From contig NZ_BAAAPK010000001.1 of the NCBI RefSeq assembly GCF_039531105.1, positions 2,790,001 through 2,854,000 of the forward strand: 64,000 nucleotides of DNA. Direction: 5' to 3'. This document shows positions 9,488 to 16,788 of this stretch, piece after piece (position 1 is the first letter of the stretch; each line of letters begins with the position of its first letter). Both the position numbers and the translations under genes were made by a program. This stretch comes from Microbacterium lacus. Its GTDB lineage: Bacteria; Actinomycetota; Actinomycetes; Actinomycetales; Microbacteriaceae. Under the pieces are notes generated by a model. The model was given only the letters and a program-made list of their open reading frames with translations. It had not been told where the DNA came from and did not search any database.

Positions 9488-11968
9488 CTAGATGAACAAC
9501 GTCGTGCCCGACCTCTCGGCTTCGCCGAGGAACGTCGCGACACCGCCAAGCTCGATGCCATTGATCAGATCGGACTCGGCGATGCCGAGCAGGTCCATCG
9601 TCATGGTGCAGCCGATAAGCCGTGCGCCCGAGTCCTGTGCCGCCTGCATGAGTTCGGGCACCGTCTGCACGGAGTGCTGCCGCATGACGTGCTTGATCAT
9701 CGCCGGGCCCATTCCCAGCATGTTCATCTGTGACAGGGGAAGCTTCTCGGGGCGTGAGGGCATCATCATGCCGAACATCCGGTCGAGCGCCTTGCGCTCT
9801 CGCTTGGGCGGGTCATTGCGGCGAAGTGCGTTGAGGCCCCAGAAGGTGAAGAACATCGACACCTTCTGGCCCATCGCGAGCGCGCCATTGGCGATGATGA
9901 ACGCCGCGAGCACTTTGTCCATGTCGCCCGAGAACACGACGAACGACACCTGATCGAGCTTCGCGACCGACCGTGAGGTATCCGCCTGGGCGCCGCCCTT
10001 GCGGATGGTCGCCACGTATCCCGGCCCTTCGGGCTCGATTGCGAGGAGCTCGTGGCCTTTGCTCCCTGCCCATGCGGGCGCGTCGTGCGCGAAGCCGGGG
10101 TCCGAGACGTGGACGACGATGTCGTCGCCGGGTGTGAGCTCGTCCATCTTCTGGGCGAGCTTCATGATCGGGCCCGGGCAGGCCAGGCCGGTGCAGTCCA
10201 GGTCAACGACTTCGCCCGTACCGCGGGCCGCGGTGACGAGGTCGAGCGCTTCGGCGTAGTGGATCTCGGCGGGCTTGAACTCGAACCCGACCGGCTCGAG
10301 GTCGTGCCAGAACCGGAACGTCGTCGAGCCCCCGGAGAGGGTCGCGACATCGGTGAATCCCCGTTGCGCAAGGATGCGGTACGCGAGGTAGCTGCGGAAG
10401 CCGACGGCGCAGTAGAGCCGCACCGGTAGCGACGTGTCCCACGTGCCACAGTGTGCGCGCAGTGTGCCCAGCGGTACGTTCTCCGCGCCGGGGATGTGCC
10501 AGATGGCGTACTCCTCGGGAGTCCGGACGTCGACGATGCGCGCGCCCTCCAACGCCTGGGGAAAGTCCTGGGCGTACCACAGCACCAGGTCGCCATTCAG
10601 AACGTTCGTCGCCACGAAACCCGCCATGTTGACGGGATCCTTCGCCGATCCGAACGGCGGCGCATACGCGAGCTCCAACAACTCGAGATCGTGCACCGTC
10701 GCGCCCAGGCGGATGCAGGTGGCGAGCACGTCGAGTCGTTTGTCCACGCCATCGAAGCCCGCGATCTGCGCGCCGAGAATGACGCCGGTCCGCGGAGCGA
10801 ACAGCACTTTCATGTGCATCGCCGCGGTGCCGGGGTAGTACCCCGCATGACCGGACGGATGCAGGTGGACGGCGCGATATTCGACGCCGAGCTGTGTGAG
10901 CTGACGCTCGGTCGCTCCGGTACCGCCTGCGACCATCTCGAACGCCTTCACGATCGAGGTGCCCTGAGTGGAGAGGTACTCGGTGTCGCGGCCGCAGATG
11001 TTCTCCGCGGCGACCCTCGCCTCGCGGTTGGCAGGTCCAGCCAACGGGGTGAGCCAGCTGCCGGGAAGCACCGTGTGCGGCGTCTCGACCGCATCGCCGG
11101 CCGCCCAGATCGCGGCATCCGACGTGCGCATGTGCGTGTCCACCACGATGCCCCCGCGGGGACCGATCTCGAGTCCCGCCTCGCGCGCGAGTGAGACGTT
11201 GGGACGCACGCCCGCGGAGAGCACGACGAGGTCGGCGTCCAGTGTGGTGCCGTTGTTCAACTCGACCCGAAGGCCGCCGCCGGGCGCCTTCGCGAACGCC
11301 GCCGCCGCCGTGCCCAGATGAAGATCGACGCCGCGTCCGCGGATGTGCTGCTCGACCGGCAACGAGACATCCTTATCGAGCGGTGGCAGGATCTGGTCGG
11401 CGAGCTCGACCACAGCCACCTCGGCCCCGCGGTGGCGCAGGTTCTCCGCCATCTCGACACCAATGTAGCCCGCGCCGATCACGACGGCCCGCGTCGGGCG
11501 AGCGAGCGAGTGCGCCGCGTCGAGCGCCGCGTCCAGGCTCGCCTTGATCTCGTCCATATCGTGGATGTTGCGAAGCACGTGGATGCCGGGAAGGTCGACC
11601 CCGGGCAGCGGCAGCTGCAGCGGATCGGCGCCCTGGCACAGCGCGAGCGCGTCGTAGGCCTCCGTGTACTCTCTGCCGGTGTCAAGCTCGCGCACCGTCA
11701 CCGTCCGTGCGGTGGTATCCAGAGACACAACCTCCGAAGCGACGCGCACATCGATGTTCAACGATTCCCGCAGACTCTCCGGAGTCTGCAGGAGCAGCCG
11801 GCTGCGATCGGAGATCACTCCCCCGATGTGGTACGGGAGACCACAATTCGCGAACGACACGTAACCGCCGCGCTCGAACACGGTGATCTCGGCCGCCTCA
11901 TCCAGGCGACGTGCGCGAGCGGCGACCGACGCACCGCCGGCCACACCTCCGACAATGACGATCTTCAC
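9488..11968 (-). CDS. CoA-disulfide reductase / rhodanese / TusA / DsrE four-domain fusion
   Basis: This protein of about 826 residues belongs to sulfane-sulfur metabolism. Residues 1-450 form an FAD/NAD(P)H disulfide reductase (KIVIVGGVAGG at the N-terminus; redox Cys in 'SFANCGLPYHIGG'). Residues about 460-545 are a rhodanese with active Cys in 'RLYCAVGFRS'. Residues about 570-645 are a TusA/SirA-like domain with the CPGP motif ('TGLACPGPIMK'). Residues about 655-826 are a DsrE/DsrF-like domain (Cys in 'RLIGCTMTMDL'). Such fusions reduce CoA or low-molecular-weight persulfides and relay sulfur between cysteines. GTG 11968 is preferred because AGGTGAG lies just upstream; GTG 11977 is an alternative. 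The gene is convergent with the replication-like gene and divergent from the multicopper oxidase. Confidence 0.9.
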   Translation of the reverse strand: MKIVIVGGVAGGASVAARARRLDEAAEITVFERGGYVSFANCGLPYHIGGVISDRSRLLLQTPESLRESLNIDVRVASEVVSLDTTARTVTVRELDTGREYTEAYDALALCQGADPLQLPLPGVDLPGIHVLRNIHDMDEIKASLDAALDAAHSLARPTRAVVIGAGYIGVEMAENLRHRGAEVAVVELADQILPPLDKDVSLPVEQHIRGRGVDLHLGTAAAAFAKAPGGGLRVELNNGTTLDADLVVLSAGVRPNVSLAREAGLEIGPRGGIVVDTHMRTSDAAIWAAGDAVETPHTVLPGSWLTPLAGPANREARVAAENICGRDTEYLSTQGTSIVKAFEMVAGGTGATERQLTQLGVEYRAVHLHPSGHAGYYPGTAAMHMKVLFAPRTGVILGAQIAGFDGVDKRLDVLATCIRLGATVHDLELLELAYAPPFGSAKDPVNMAGFVATNVLNGDLVLWYAQDFPQALEGARIVDVRTPEEYAIWHIPGAENVPLGTLRAHCGTWDTSLPVRLYCAVGFRSYLAYRILAQRGFTDVATLSGGSTTFRFWHDLEPVGFEFKPAEIHYAEALDLVTAARGTGEVVDLDCTGLACPGPIMKLAQKMDELTPGDDIVVHVSDPGFAHDAPAWAGSKGHELLAIEPEGPGYVATIRKGGAQADTSRSVAKLDQVSFVVFSGDMDKVLAAFIIANGALAMGQKVSMFFTFWGLNALRRNDPPKRERKALDRMFGMMMPSRPEKLPLSQMNMLGMGPAMIKHVMRQHSVQTVPELMQAAQDSGARLIGCTMTMDLLGIAESDLINGIELGGVATFLGEAERSGTTLFI

Positions 11969-12187
11969 CGAACTCACCTTTCCGAGGTCCAGGGAAGACC
12001 TCCCCGATTAGAAAGACGTGTCGGGTCCACGGTCTGATCTTCGCGTCGGGCATCCACGTTCGTTCAGGTCGAAGGTCCTGCGCCGTGCGTCCCCATGCGG
12101 TGCGCAGGACGAAGGTCCTGATTCACCTCGTCGCGAGCCACATACCTTCGAGTGAGAGGCACGAAGCACAGACGCTATGGAGCAGAT

Positions 12188-13687
12188 ATGGAGCCGCTGA
12201 GTCGGCGGGGCGTCCTGATTCTCGGCGCCACGGGTGCGGTGGTGGCCGTGGGCGGCGGCCTCGTTGTGTGGAGTCAGCTGCAGGGAACGCCCGTCACCCC
12301 GGTGCCTCCCCCGAGCGCGCCGGCAGACCAGCCACCCGCATCGGAGTCGACCGGGACCCTTCGTGAGCCAGAGATCCTCGCCAGCTCAGGAGGCGTGCTC
12401 GAGCTGACCCTCACCGCCGCGATGACCGACATAACGATTGCCGGTGCGACGGTCCGCGCGCTCACCTACAACGGCACTCTGCCGGGCCCGACGCTCAGGG
12501 TGCGTCCCGGCGATCGCATCGCGCTCACCGTCCGCAATGAACTGGGCGCCGTGACGAACCTGCACACCCATGGGCTCGTGGTCTCGCCCGAAGGCAACAG
12601 CGACAACGTGTTCGTCATGATCGAACCCGGCGACAGCTTCGATTACGACTACCAGCTCGGCGCCGATCACCCACCGGGTGTGTTCTGGTATCACCCGCAT
12701 CACCACGGCCAGGTCGCCGAGCAGCTGTTCGCGGGCTTCTACGGCGCGATCATCGTCGAGGGCGACCCTGTCGTCGAGCCCTCTCGAGAACGGCTTCTGG
12801 TGATCTCTGACATCGCGTTCGACGCCGCGGGGAACGTGCGTGGGGCATCGCAGATGGAGCGGATGCTGGGACGCGAGGGTGACATCGTCATGGTCAACGG
12901 ACAGGCCGGCGGCACGATGAGCGCACAGCCCGGAGACCCGGAGCGTTGGCGGATCGTCAACGCCTGCAGTTCGCGCTACCTCCGACTTCGACTGGACGGT
13001 CAGAAGCTGCAGCTGCTCGGCATGGATTCCGGTCACTACGAAGCGCCCCAAGACGTTCAGGAGGTCGAGCTCATGCCTGGCAACCGGGCCGACATCCTGG
13101 TGACCGCCACCGCGGGAACATCCGTGCTTCGGACTCTTCCCTTCGACCGCGGCGGCATGGGCGGGGCAGGCGGCATGGGTGGTCCCGGATCGCCGAGCAG
13201 TGCGACGACAGGTGCCGACCTGGCGGAATTCGTGGTGAGCGGTGCTGTCGCATCCAGCGCTCCTCCGATGGCGTCGCTGCCTCCTCAACGCGATCTTCGG
13301 CTCGAGACGATGAGCGGCAGGCGAACCCTGACGCTCGAGATGGGTGGTGGTGGCATGGGCGGGATTGCGTTCACGATCGACGGCAAGCAGTTCGACGAGG
13401 GCCGCATTGACACTGAGGTGTCGTACGACTCACTCGAGGAATGGACACTCGTCAACACCAGCACGATGGATCATCCTTTCCATCTGCACGTGTGGCCGAT
13501 GCAGCTCCTCGAGGTCGCTGGCGTCCCCGTCACGCATACGGACTACCGCGATGTCGTCCCCGTCCCCGCGGGCGCAAGCACGATTGTTCGGATCGCCTTC
13601 TCAGGCCTCCGAGGAAAGACCGTCTATCACTGCCACATCCTCGACCACGAAGACCTCGGAATGATGGGTGTCATCAACACGGCATGA
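12188..13687 (+). CDS. Multicopper oxidase (three-domain, Tat-like signal)
   Basis: This 499-residue exported multicopper oxidase has an N-terminal 'LSRRGVLILGATGAVVAVGGG' segment that looks like a Tat signal or anchor, then a Pro-rich linker and cupredoxin domains. All type 1, 2 and 3 copper ligand boxes are present: 'HTHG', 'WYHPHHHGQ', 'HPFHLHVW' and 'YHCHILDHEDLGMM'. A Gly/Met-rich insertion (GGMGGAGGMGG, about residue 320) and Met-Ser stretches resemble copper-tolerance oxidases of the CueO type. Likely reactions are oxidation of Cu(I) or small substrates outside the membrane. GGAG lies about 6 nt before the ATG. It is divergent from the CoA-disulfide reductase fusion, with direct CGAAGGTCCTG repeats in the upstream region (about 12071 and 12111). 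Confidence 0.93.
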   Translation: MEPLSRRGVLILGATGAVVAVGGGLVVWSQLQGTPVTPVPPPSAPADQPPASESTGTLREPEILASSGGVLELTLTAAMTDITIAGATVRALTYNGTLPGPTLRVRPGDRIALTVRNELGAVTNLHTHGLVVSPEGNSDNVFVMIEPGDSFDYDYQLGADHPPGVFWYHPHHHGQVAEQLFAGFYGAIIVEGDPVVEPSRERLLVISDIAFDAAGNVRGASQMERMLGREGDIVMVNGQAGGTMSAQPGDPERWRIVNACSSRYLRLRLDGQKLQLLGMDSGHYEAPQDVQEVELMPGNRADILVTATAGTSVLRTLPFDRGGMGGAGGMGGPGSPSSATTGADLAEFVVSGAVASSAPPMASLPPQRDLRLETMSGRRTLTLEMGGGGMGGIAFTIDGKQFDEGRIDTEVSYDSLEEWTLVNTSTMDHPFHLHVWPMQLLEVAGVPVTHTDYRDVVPVPAGASTIVRIAFSGLRGKTVYHCHILDHEDLGMMGVINTA

Positions 13688-13724
13688 GGTTCGATTGCTT
13701 CACGATCATGGTGCCGCCGCGTCC

Positions 13725-14087
13725 CTAATCTGCGCCTGAGAGCGCCTGCACTCTGACTCCGATCACATAGATCGCCGCTCCCCCTGCGATCAGAAGCAGC
13801 GTCAGTGCGACGAGTCCTAGTGCGAGCCCATCGATGGGAAGCTCTCCGGAATTCGTCAGGCCCTCGTGTGCTCGTCGGTATCGCACGGACGCGCGCAGAT
13901 ATGCGGTCGCAGCGGTGGCGACGCCGACGATGCCCAGGACTGCGGCAGCCACGCCGATGGCCTCTCCGGCGAACCTCACGACGACTGCACTGGCTACGGC
14001 GAGAGCCAGACAGGTTCGTCGCCACGCGAGCAGCGTCCGCTCAGGTTGCAAGCCCGGGTCGAACGGTGCTTCGCTCGATGCAGTCAC
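13725..14087 (-). CDS. DUF202 small membrane protein (second copy)
   Basis: This 120-residue protein has a GTG start and a 4-nt overlap (GTGA) with the upstream DUF202 gene. The signature 'PERTLLAWRRTCLALAVAS' near residue 15 and three hydrophobic helices match DUF202 (YidH-like). Its function is not known, although DUF202 proteins are often found in metal or envelope-stress clusters. It is the shorter half of a tandem pair that probably form a heteromeric membrane complex. Confidence 0.85.
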   Translation of the reverse strand: MTASSEAPFDPGLQPERTLLAWRRTCLALAVASAVVVRFAGEAIGVAAAVLGIVGVATAATAYLRASVRYRRAHEGLTNSGELPIDGLALGLVALTLLLIAGGAAIYVIGVRVQALSGAD

Positions 14088-14440
14088 CAGAGGTATCCCA
14101 GTGTGAGCAGCACGACGCCCAGCACGACGCCGATGATGATGACGAAGCCGGAGCTTGGCGCGGGAAGAGCCCTGTTCTCGCGAAGCGCACGCTCGGTGCG
14201 CAACCAGCCGACCCACGCTTGAACCGCCGCGAGAACACCGAGGACCACGAAGACCACTGAGGCAGCCAGGCGAAAGCCGGGCGAGACCGGCACCTGAAGC
14301 GCTTCCAAGGCGACACCCGCCGCCAGCAACGCCAGAGACGTCCGCACCCACGCCAGGAAGGTGCGCTCGTTGGCGAGGCTGAACCGGGGGTCAGGCTCGG
14401 ATCCGCGTGAGTACAGCGAACCGGGGAATCGTTTCGGCAT
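14084..14440 (-). CDS. DUF202 / YidH-like small membrane protein (first copy)
   Basis: This 118-residue protein has the motif 'DPRFSLANERTFLAWVRTSLALLAAGVAL' (two pieces: the DPRF box and the NERTFLAW box), the classic N-terminal YidH/DUF202 pattern, followed by three membrane helices. It overlaps the second DUF202 gene by 4 nt and begins 8 nt after the lgt stop, so lgt and the two DUF202 genes are one transcript. No enzymatic role is known. Confidence 0.88.
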   Translation of the reverse strand: MPKRFPGSLYSRGSEPDPRFSLANERTFLAWVRTSLALLAAGVALEALQVPVSPGFRLAASVVFVVLGVLAAVQAWVGWLRTERALRENRALPAPSSGFVIIIGVVLGVVLLTLGYLW

Positions 14441-14448
14441 GTCTCCGA

Positions 14449-15390
14449 CTATGGCGCGGTCGAACGGTCCGACTCGCCAGCCAGCGAGTCCGCGGGCCGC
14501 ATAGCCGGACCTGCCTCGGCTGCGGGGGCCTCTGTCGGCTTGGGTTCGCGTCCGGTTTGGTAGACAGATGCCTCTGGTTCGGGGTGCCGTCTGCTCTGTA
14601 CGACGATGAGCAGAACGCCGAGGCCGATGGCGACGAAGGAAGCCCACACGTTCGCGGGGATCCCGAGCGGCGCGTCGCTGCTGGGGTCGATTCTGATCGC
14701 CTCGAGCCAGCTTCGGCCGAGCCCGTACCAAATCAGGTAGACGCCGAAGGCGCGCCCCCAGCGGAGGTTGAAGCGTCGCTCGAGAAGAAGGATGATCGCC
14801 ACACCGACCACGTTCCAGATGATCTCGTACAGGAACAGGGGGTGAAAGAGCGTTCCGGCGGGCAGGTTCTGGGGGAACATCGTGTCGGTCGGAAGGATTT
14901 CCAACCCCCACGGCAACGTGGTGGGCAGTCCGAACAGCTCGTGGTTGAAGTAGTTGCCCAGTCGGCCGATCGCCTGGGCGACGAGCATCGCCGGGGCGAG
15001 GGCGTCGGCGAAGGACCAGAGCCGGATGCCGGTGCGGCGGCATCCGATGAACGCCCCGACCGCGCCCCCGATCAACGATCCGTACAGCGCGTTGCCACCG
15101 TCCCAGATCGCGAATACGTCCCAGAGGTTGGCACCCGGGTAGAAGTAGTCCTCGCCGTGGGTGAGCACGTGATAGAACCGGGCCCCGACGATGCCGAGCG
15201 GGATCGCCCACAGCACGATGTCGAGTACGACGCCGTTCTCTGCTCCCCGGGTGGACAGGCGACGTTGCGTGTATATCGTCGCCGCGATCATCCCTGCGAT
15301 GAGGCACAGGGCGTACGTGTGGATCGTCAGCGGACCGAGCTGGAACTGCCCCCACTCCGGAGGTGGGCTCGGGATGCTCATTACTGTCAT
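14449..15390 (-). CDS. lgt: Prolipoprotein diacylglyceryl transferase (accessory lgt)
   Basis: This 313-residue integral membrane enzyme transfers diacylglycerol from phosphatidylglycerol to the lipobox Cys of prolipoproteins. About seven hydrophobic helices are visible. The Lgt signature 'RLGNYFNHELFG' (G-R-x-G-N-F/Y-x-N-x-E) with its essential Arg is present, as are 'GARFYHVLTH' and 'LFLYEIIWN'. The C-terminus is a charged/Ala-rich tail after the last helix. The start is uncertain: ATG 15390 (MTVMSIPSP) is used, but an in-frame ATG 21 bases upstream is possible. Its location inside a mobile island, near a lipoprotein rhodanese gene, makes it a paralogue additional to the housekeeping copy. 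Confidence 0.9.
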   Translation of the reverse strand: MTVMSIPSPPPEWGQFQLGPLTIHTYALCLIAGMIAATIYTQRRLSTRGAENGVVLDIVLWAIPLGIVGARFYHVLTHGEDYFYPGANLWDVFAIWDGGNALYGSLIGGAVGAFIGCRRTGIRLWSFADALAPAMLVAQAIGRLGNYFNHELFGLPTTLPWGLEILPTDTMFPQNLPAGTLFHPLFLYEIIWNVVGVAIILLLERRFNLRWGRAFGVYLIWYGLGRSWLEAIRIDPSSDAPLGIPANVWASFVAIGLGVLLIVVQSRRHPEPEASVYQTGREPKPTEAPAAEAGPAMRPADSLAGESDRSTAP

Positions 15391-15544
15391 TAGATAGCCG
15401 TCCTTCTTCATCGCCCCGACAATCATGCCTCTCCCCGCCGGGATCGGCCTCCCCTCTGCGAACGCGTGCGTCCCCCCATGAGACGAGCGCTGCGCCATAG
15501 GCTGGCGACAGATCCCGGGCCCGCTCCGCGAACGTAGGAGGAAA

Positions 15545-15937
15545 ATGAGCTACGCGCTCAGCACGACCATCCACAAGCCGTTCGATGAGAGCCTCGCCGC
15601 GACGCGTGCGGCGTTAGGTGCTCACGGATTCGGAGTACTGACCGAAATCGACATGGCCGCCACGTTGAAGAAGAAGCTCGGCGTCGACATCGCGCCGCAA
15701 GTGATCCTTGGCGCGTGCAACCCGCCCGCTGCGTACCAGGCCCTTCAGGCAGAGGAGTCGATCGGGCTGCTCCTGCCGTGCAACGTGGTGGTGCGATCTG
15801 TCGACGACGAGACGACCACCATCGAAGCCATCGACCCGGAAACGATGCATCAGCTCACCGGCAACGATGCGATGCGGCCGGTCGCTCAGCAGATCGGAGG
15901 ACTGCTCCAAGCCGCCCTCAACAGCCTCCACGAATGA
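15545..15937 (+). CDS. DUF302 family protein
   Basis: This 130-residue cytosolic protein has TAGGAGG just upstream of the ATG. It shows the DUF302 pattern 'FDESLAATRAALGAHGFGVLTEIDM', 'LGACNPPAAYQAL', and 'GLLLPCNVVV'. DUF302 proteins are small alpha-beta proteins, often encoded with sulfur, copper or arsenic stress genes. Their biochemical role is not known. It is divergent from lgt and immediately upstream of the CstR-like regulator, separated by a putative CstR operator. Confidence 0.88.
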   Translation: MSYALSTTIHKPFDESLAATRAALGAHGFGVLTEIDMAATLKKKLGVDIAPQVILGACNPPAAYQALQAEESIGLLLPCNVVVRSVDDETTTIEAIDPETMHQLTGNDAMRPVAQQIGGLLQAALNSLHE

Positions 15938-15960
15938 CTCGCCGGTCCAACCCAGAAGTC

Positions 15961-15976
15961 ATACCCGGGTAGGTAT
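15961..15976. promoter_or_regulatory. Putative CsoR/CstR operator (copy 1)
   Basis: ATACC-CGGGTA-GGTAT is a perfect 5-bp dyad with a 6-bp spacer, 43 bp before the CstR-like start at 16019. Similar ATACCCC/GGGGTAT dyads lie at 18857-18872 and 19450-19465. CsoR and CstR proteins bind G/C-rich TACCC..GGGTA palindromes, so autoregulation is expected. Confidence 0.65.
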
Positions 15977-16018
15977 CCTGGGAGCCTGCGGAAAGAACCG
16001 AGGAGCGGAGGAACTCCC

Positions 16019-16318
16019 ATGAACAGCATCGATGCGGCCGTCTCCGACGTGGATCGCGCGGCCGACCTCCTTGTACAGCAGCGCAAGATCGTGAACAGGC
16101 TGCGGCGCGCGGAAGGTCAGTTGAGCGCGGTCATCAAGGCGGTGGACTCCGGAGCGGATTGTCGCGACATCGTCATTCAGCTGTCAGCGGTCTCGAAAGC
16201 TCTGGATCGCGCGGGCTACGCGATCGTGGCGTCGGCGATGCGCAATTGCATCGCCGATCCCGAGGACACGTCGATGACGCCTGAAGAGCTCGAAAAGCTG
16301 TTCCTGACTCTCGCGTAG
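16019..16318 (+). CDS. CsoR/RcnR-family regulator, CstR-like (persulfide sensor candidate)
   Basis: This 99-residue all-helical DUF156 repressor has conserved Cys48 (DCRDI) and Cys77 (RNCI). They are 29 residues apart, matching the Cys pair in CsoR (36/65) and CstR (31/60). In copper-sensing CsoR a His sits four residues before the second Cys. Here that position is Ala73, which is typical of CstR-type persulfide sensors. The neighbourhood of rhodanese/CoA-disulfide reductase fusions supports sulfide or persulfide sensing. A consensus dyad lies upstream (15961). The function is inferred from residues and context. Confidence 0.85.
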   Translation: MNSIDAAVSDVDRAADLLVQQRKIVNRLRRAEGQLSAVIKAVDSGADCRDIVIQLSAVSKALDRAGYAIVASAMRNCIADPEDTSMTPEELEKLFLTLA

Positions 16319-16337
16319 GGCCCACCGCCCGCGCCGC

Positions 16338-16499
16338 TCACTGACCGAACAGCCGGGCAAAGAATCCCGTCGACGGCTCGTGGGCGTGACCTTCACACCG
16401 CTGATTTCTGGGAACTCCGCGCATCACCTGGTCGACGTGCTGTCCGCATCCGGACCATGTCGTCTTTCCGCACTTCTTGCAATTCACTGCGTAGCACAT
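16338..16499 (-). CDS. Small Cys-rich protein, paralogue A
   Basis: This 53-residue protein starts at ATG 16499-16497. The sequence has a CxxC motif ('NCKKCGKTTW'), then 'SGCGQHVDQV', 'GVPRNQRCEGHAH'. These C/H positions would suit a zinc ribbon. It is clearly paralogous to the 43-residue protein at 19281-19412 (shared pattern: xCxxCGKxTWxGCGxHV, GVPxxQRCxGH), with a 10-residue C-terminal extension. It lies at the promoter-distal end of the trx/CoA-disulfide reductase/CstR transcript. The function is unknown; a role in metal or sulfur handling is inferred from context only. Confidence 0.75.
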   Translation of the reverse strand: MCYAVNCKKCGKTTWSGCGQHVDQVMRGVPRNQRCEGHAHEPSTGFFARLFGQ

Positions 16500-16524
16500 G
16501 TGCTGTCTCCTTCTGTGGTGTTGA

Positions 16525-16788
16525 TCAGGCGAGCGTGAGGAAGAGCTTCTCGAGTTCTTCGGTGGTCAGGTCGTTGTCGCCGCGTTCGGCGTCGGGTGTG
16601 GAGACGCATTCCTTCATCGCCGTCGAGATGATGACGAAGCCGGCGCGGTTCAGAGCGCTGGAGACGGCGGCGAGCTGGGTGACGATGTCCCGGCAAGGGT
16701 CGTTGGCGTCGACCGCTGCGATGACCGCATCGAGTTGTCCCCGGGCGCGACGCAGCCGGTTCGAGATGAGCTTCTGCGCGTCAGGCAC
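16525..16788 (-). CDS. CsoR/RcnR-family regulator, CstR-like (second copy)
   Basis: This 87-residue helical DUF156 regulator has a GTG start and overlaps the upstream oxidoreductase gene by 8 nt. The sensor cysteines are Cys32 (PCRDI) and Cys61 (KECV), 29 apart. Ala57 replaces the His of copper-sensing CsoR. It shares the C-terminal 'TTEELEKLFLTLA' with the copy at 16019 ('TPEELEKLFLTLA'). It is likely the co-transcribed repressor of the operon transcribed from 19450/18857, giving feedback control. Two related sensors in one island may form mixed tetramers or divide the operators. Confidence 0.87.
   Translation of the reverse strand: MPDAQKLISNRLRRARGQLDAVIAAVDANDPCRDIVTQLAAVSSALNRAGFVIISTAMKECVSTPDAERGDNDLTTEELEKLFLTLA

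Noticed and set aside
9488..9490. Alternative reading of the CoADR fusion as two genes
   Set aside because: The frame is continuous across all four domains without an internal ribosome-binding site or stop.
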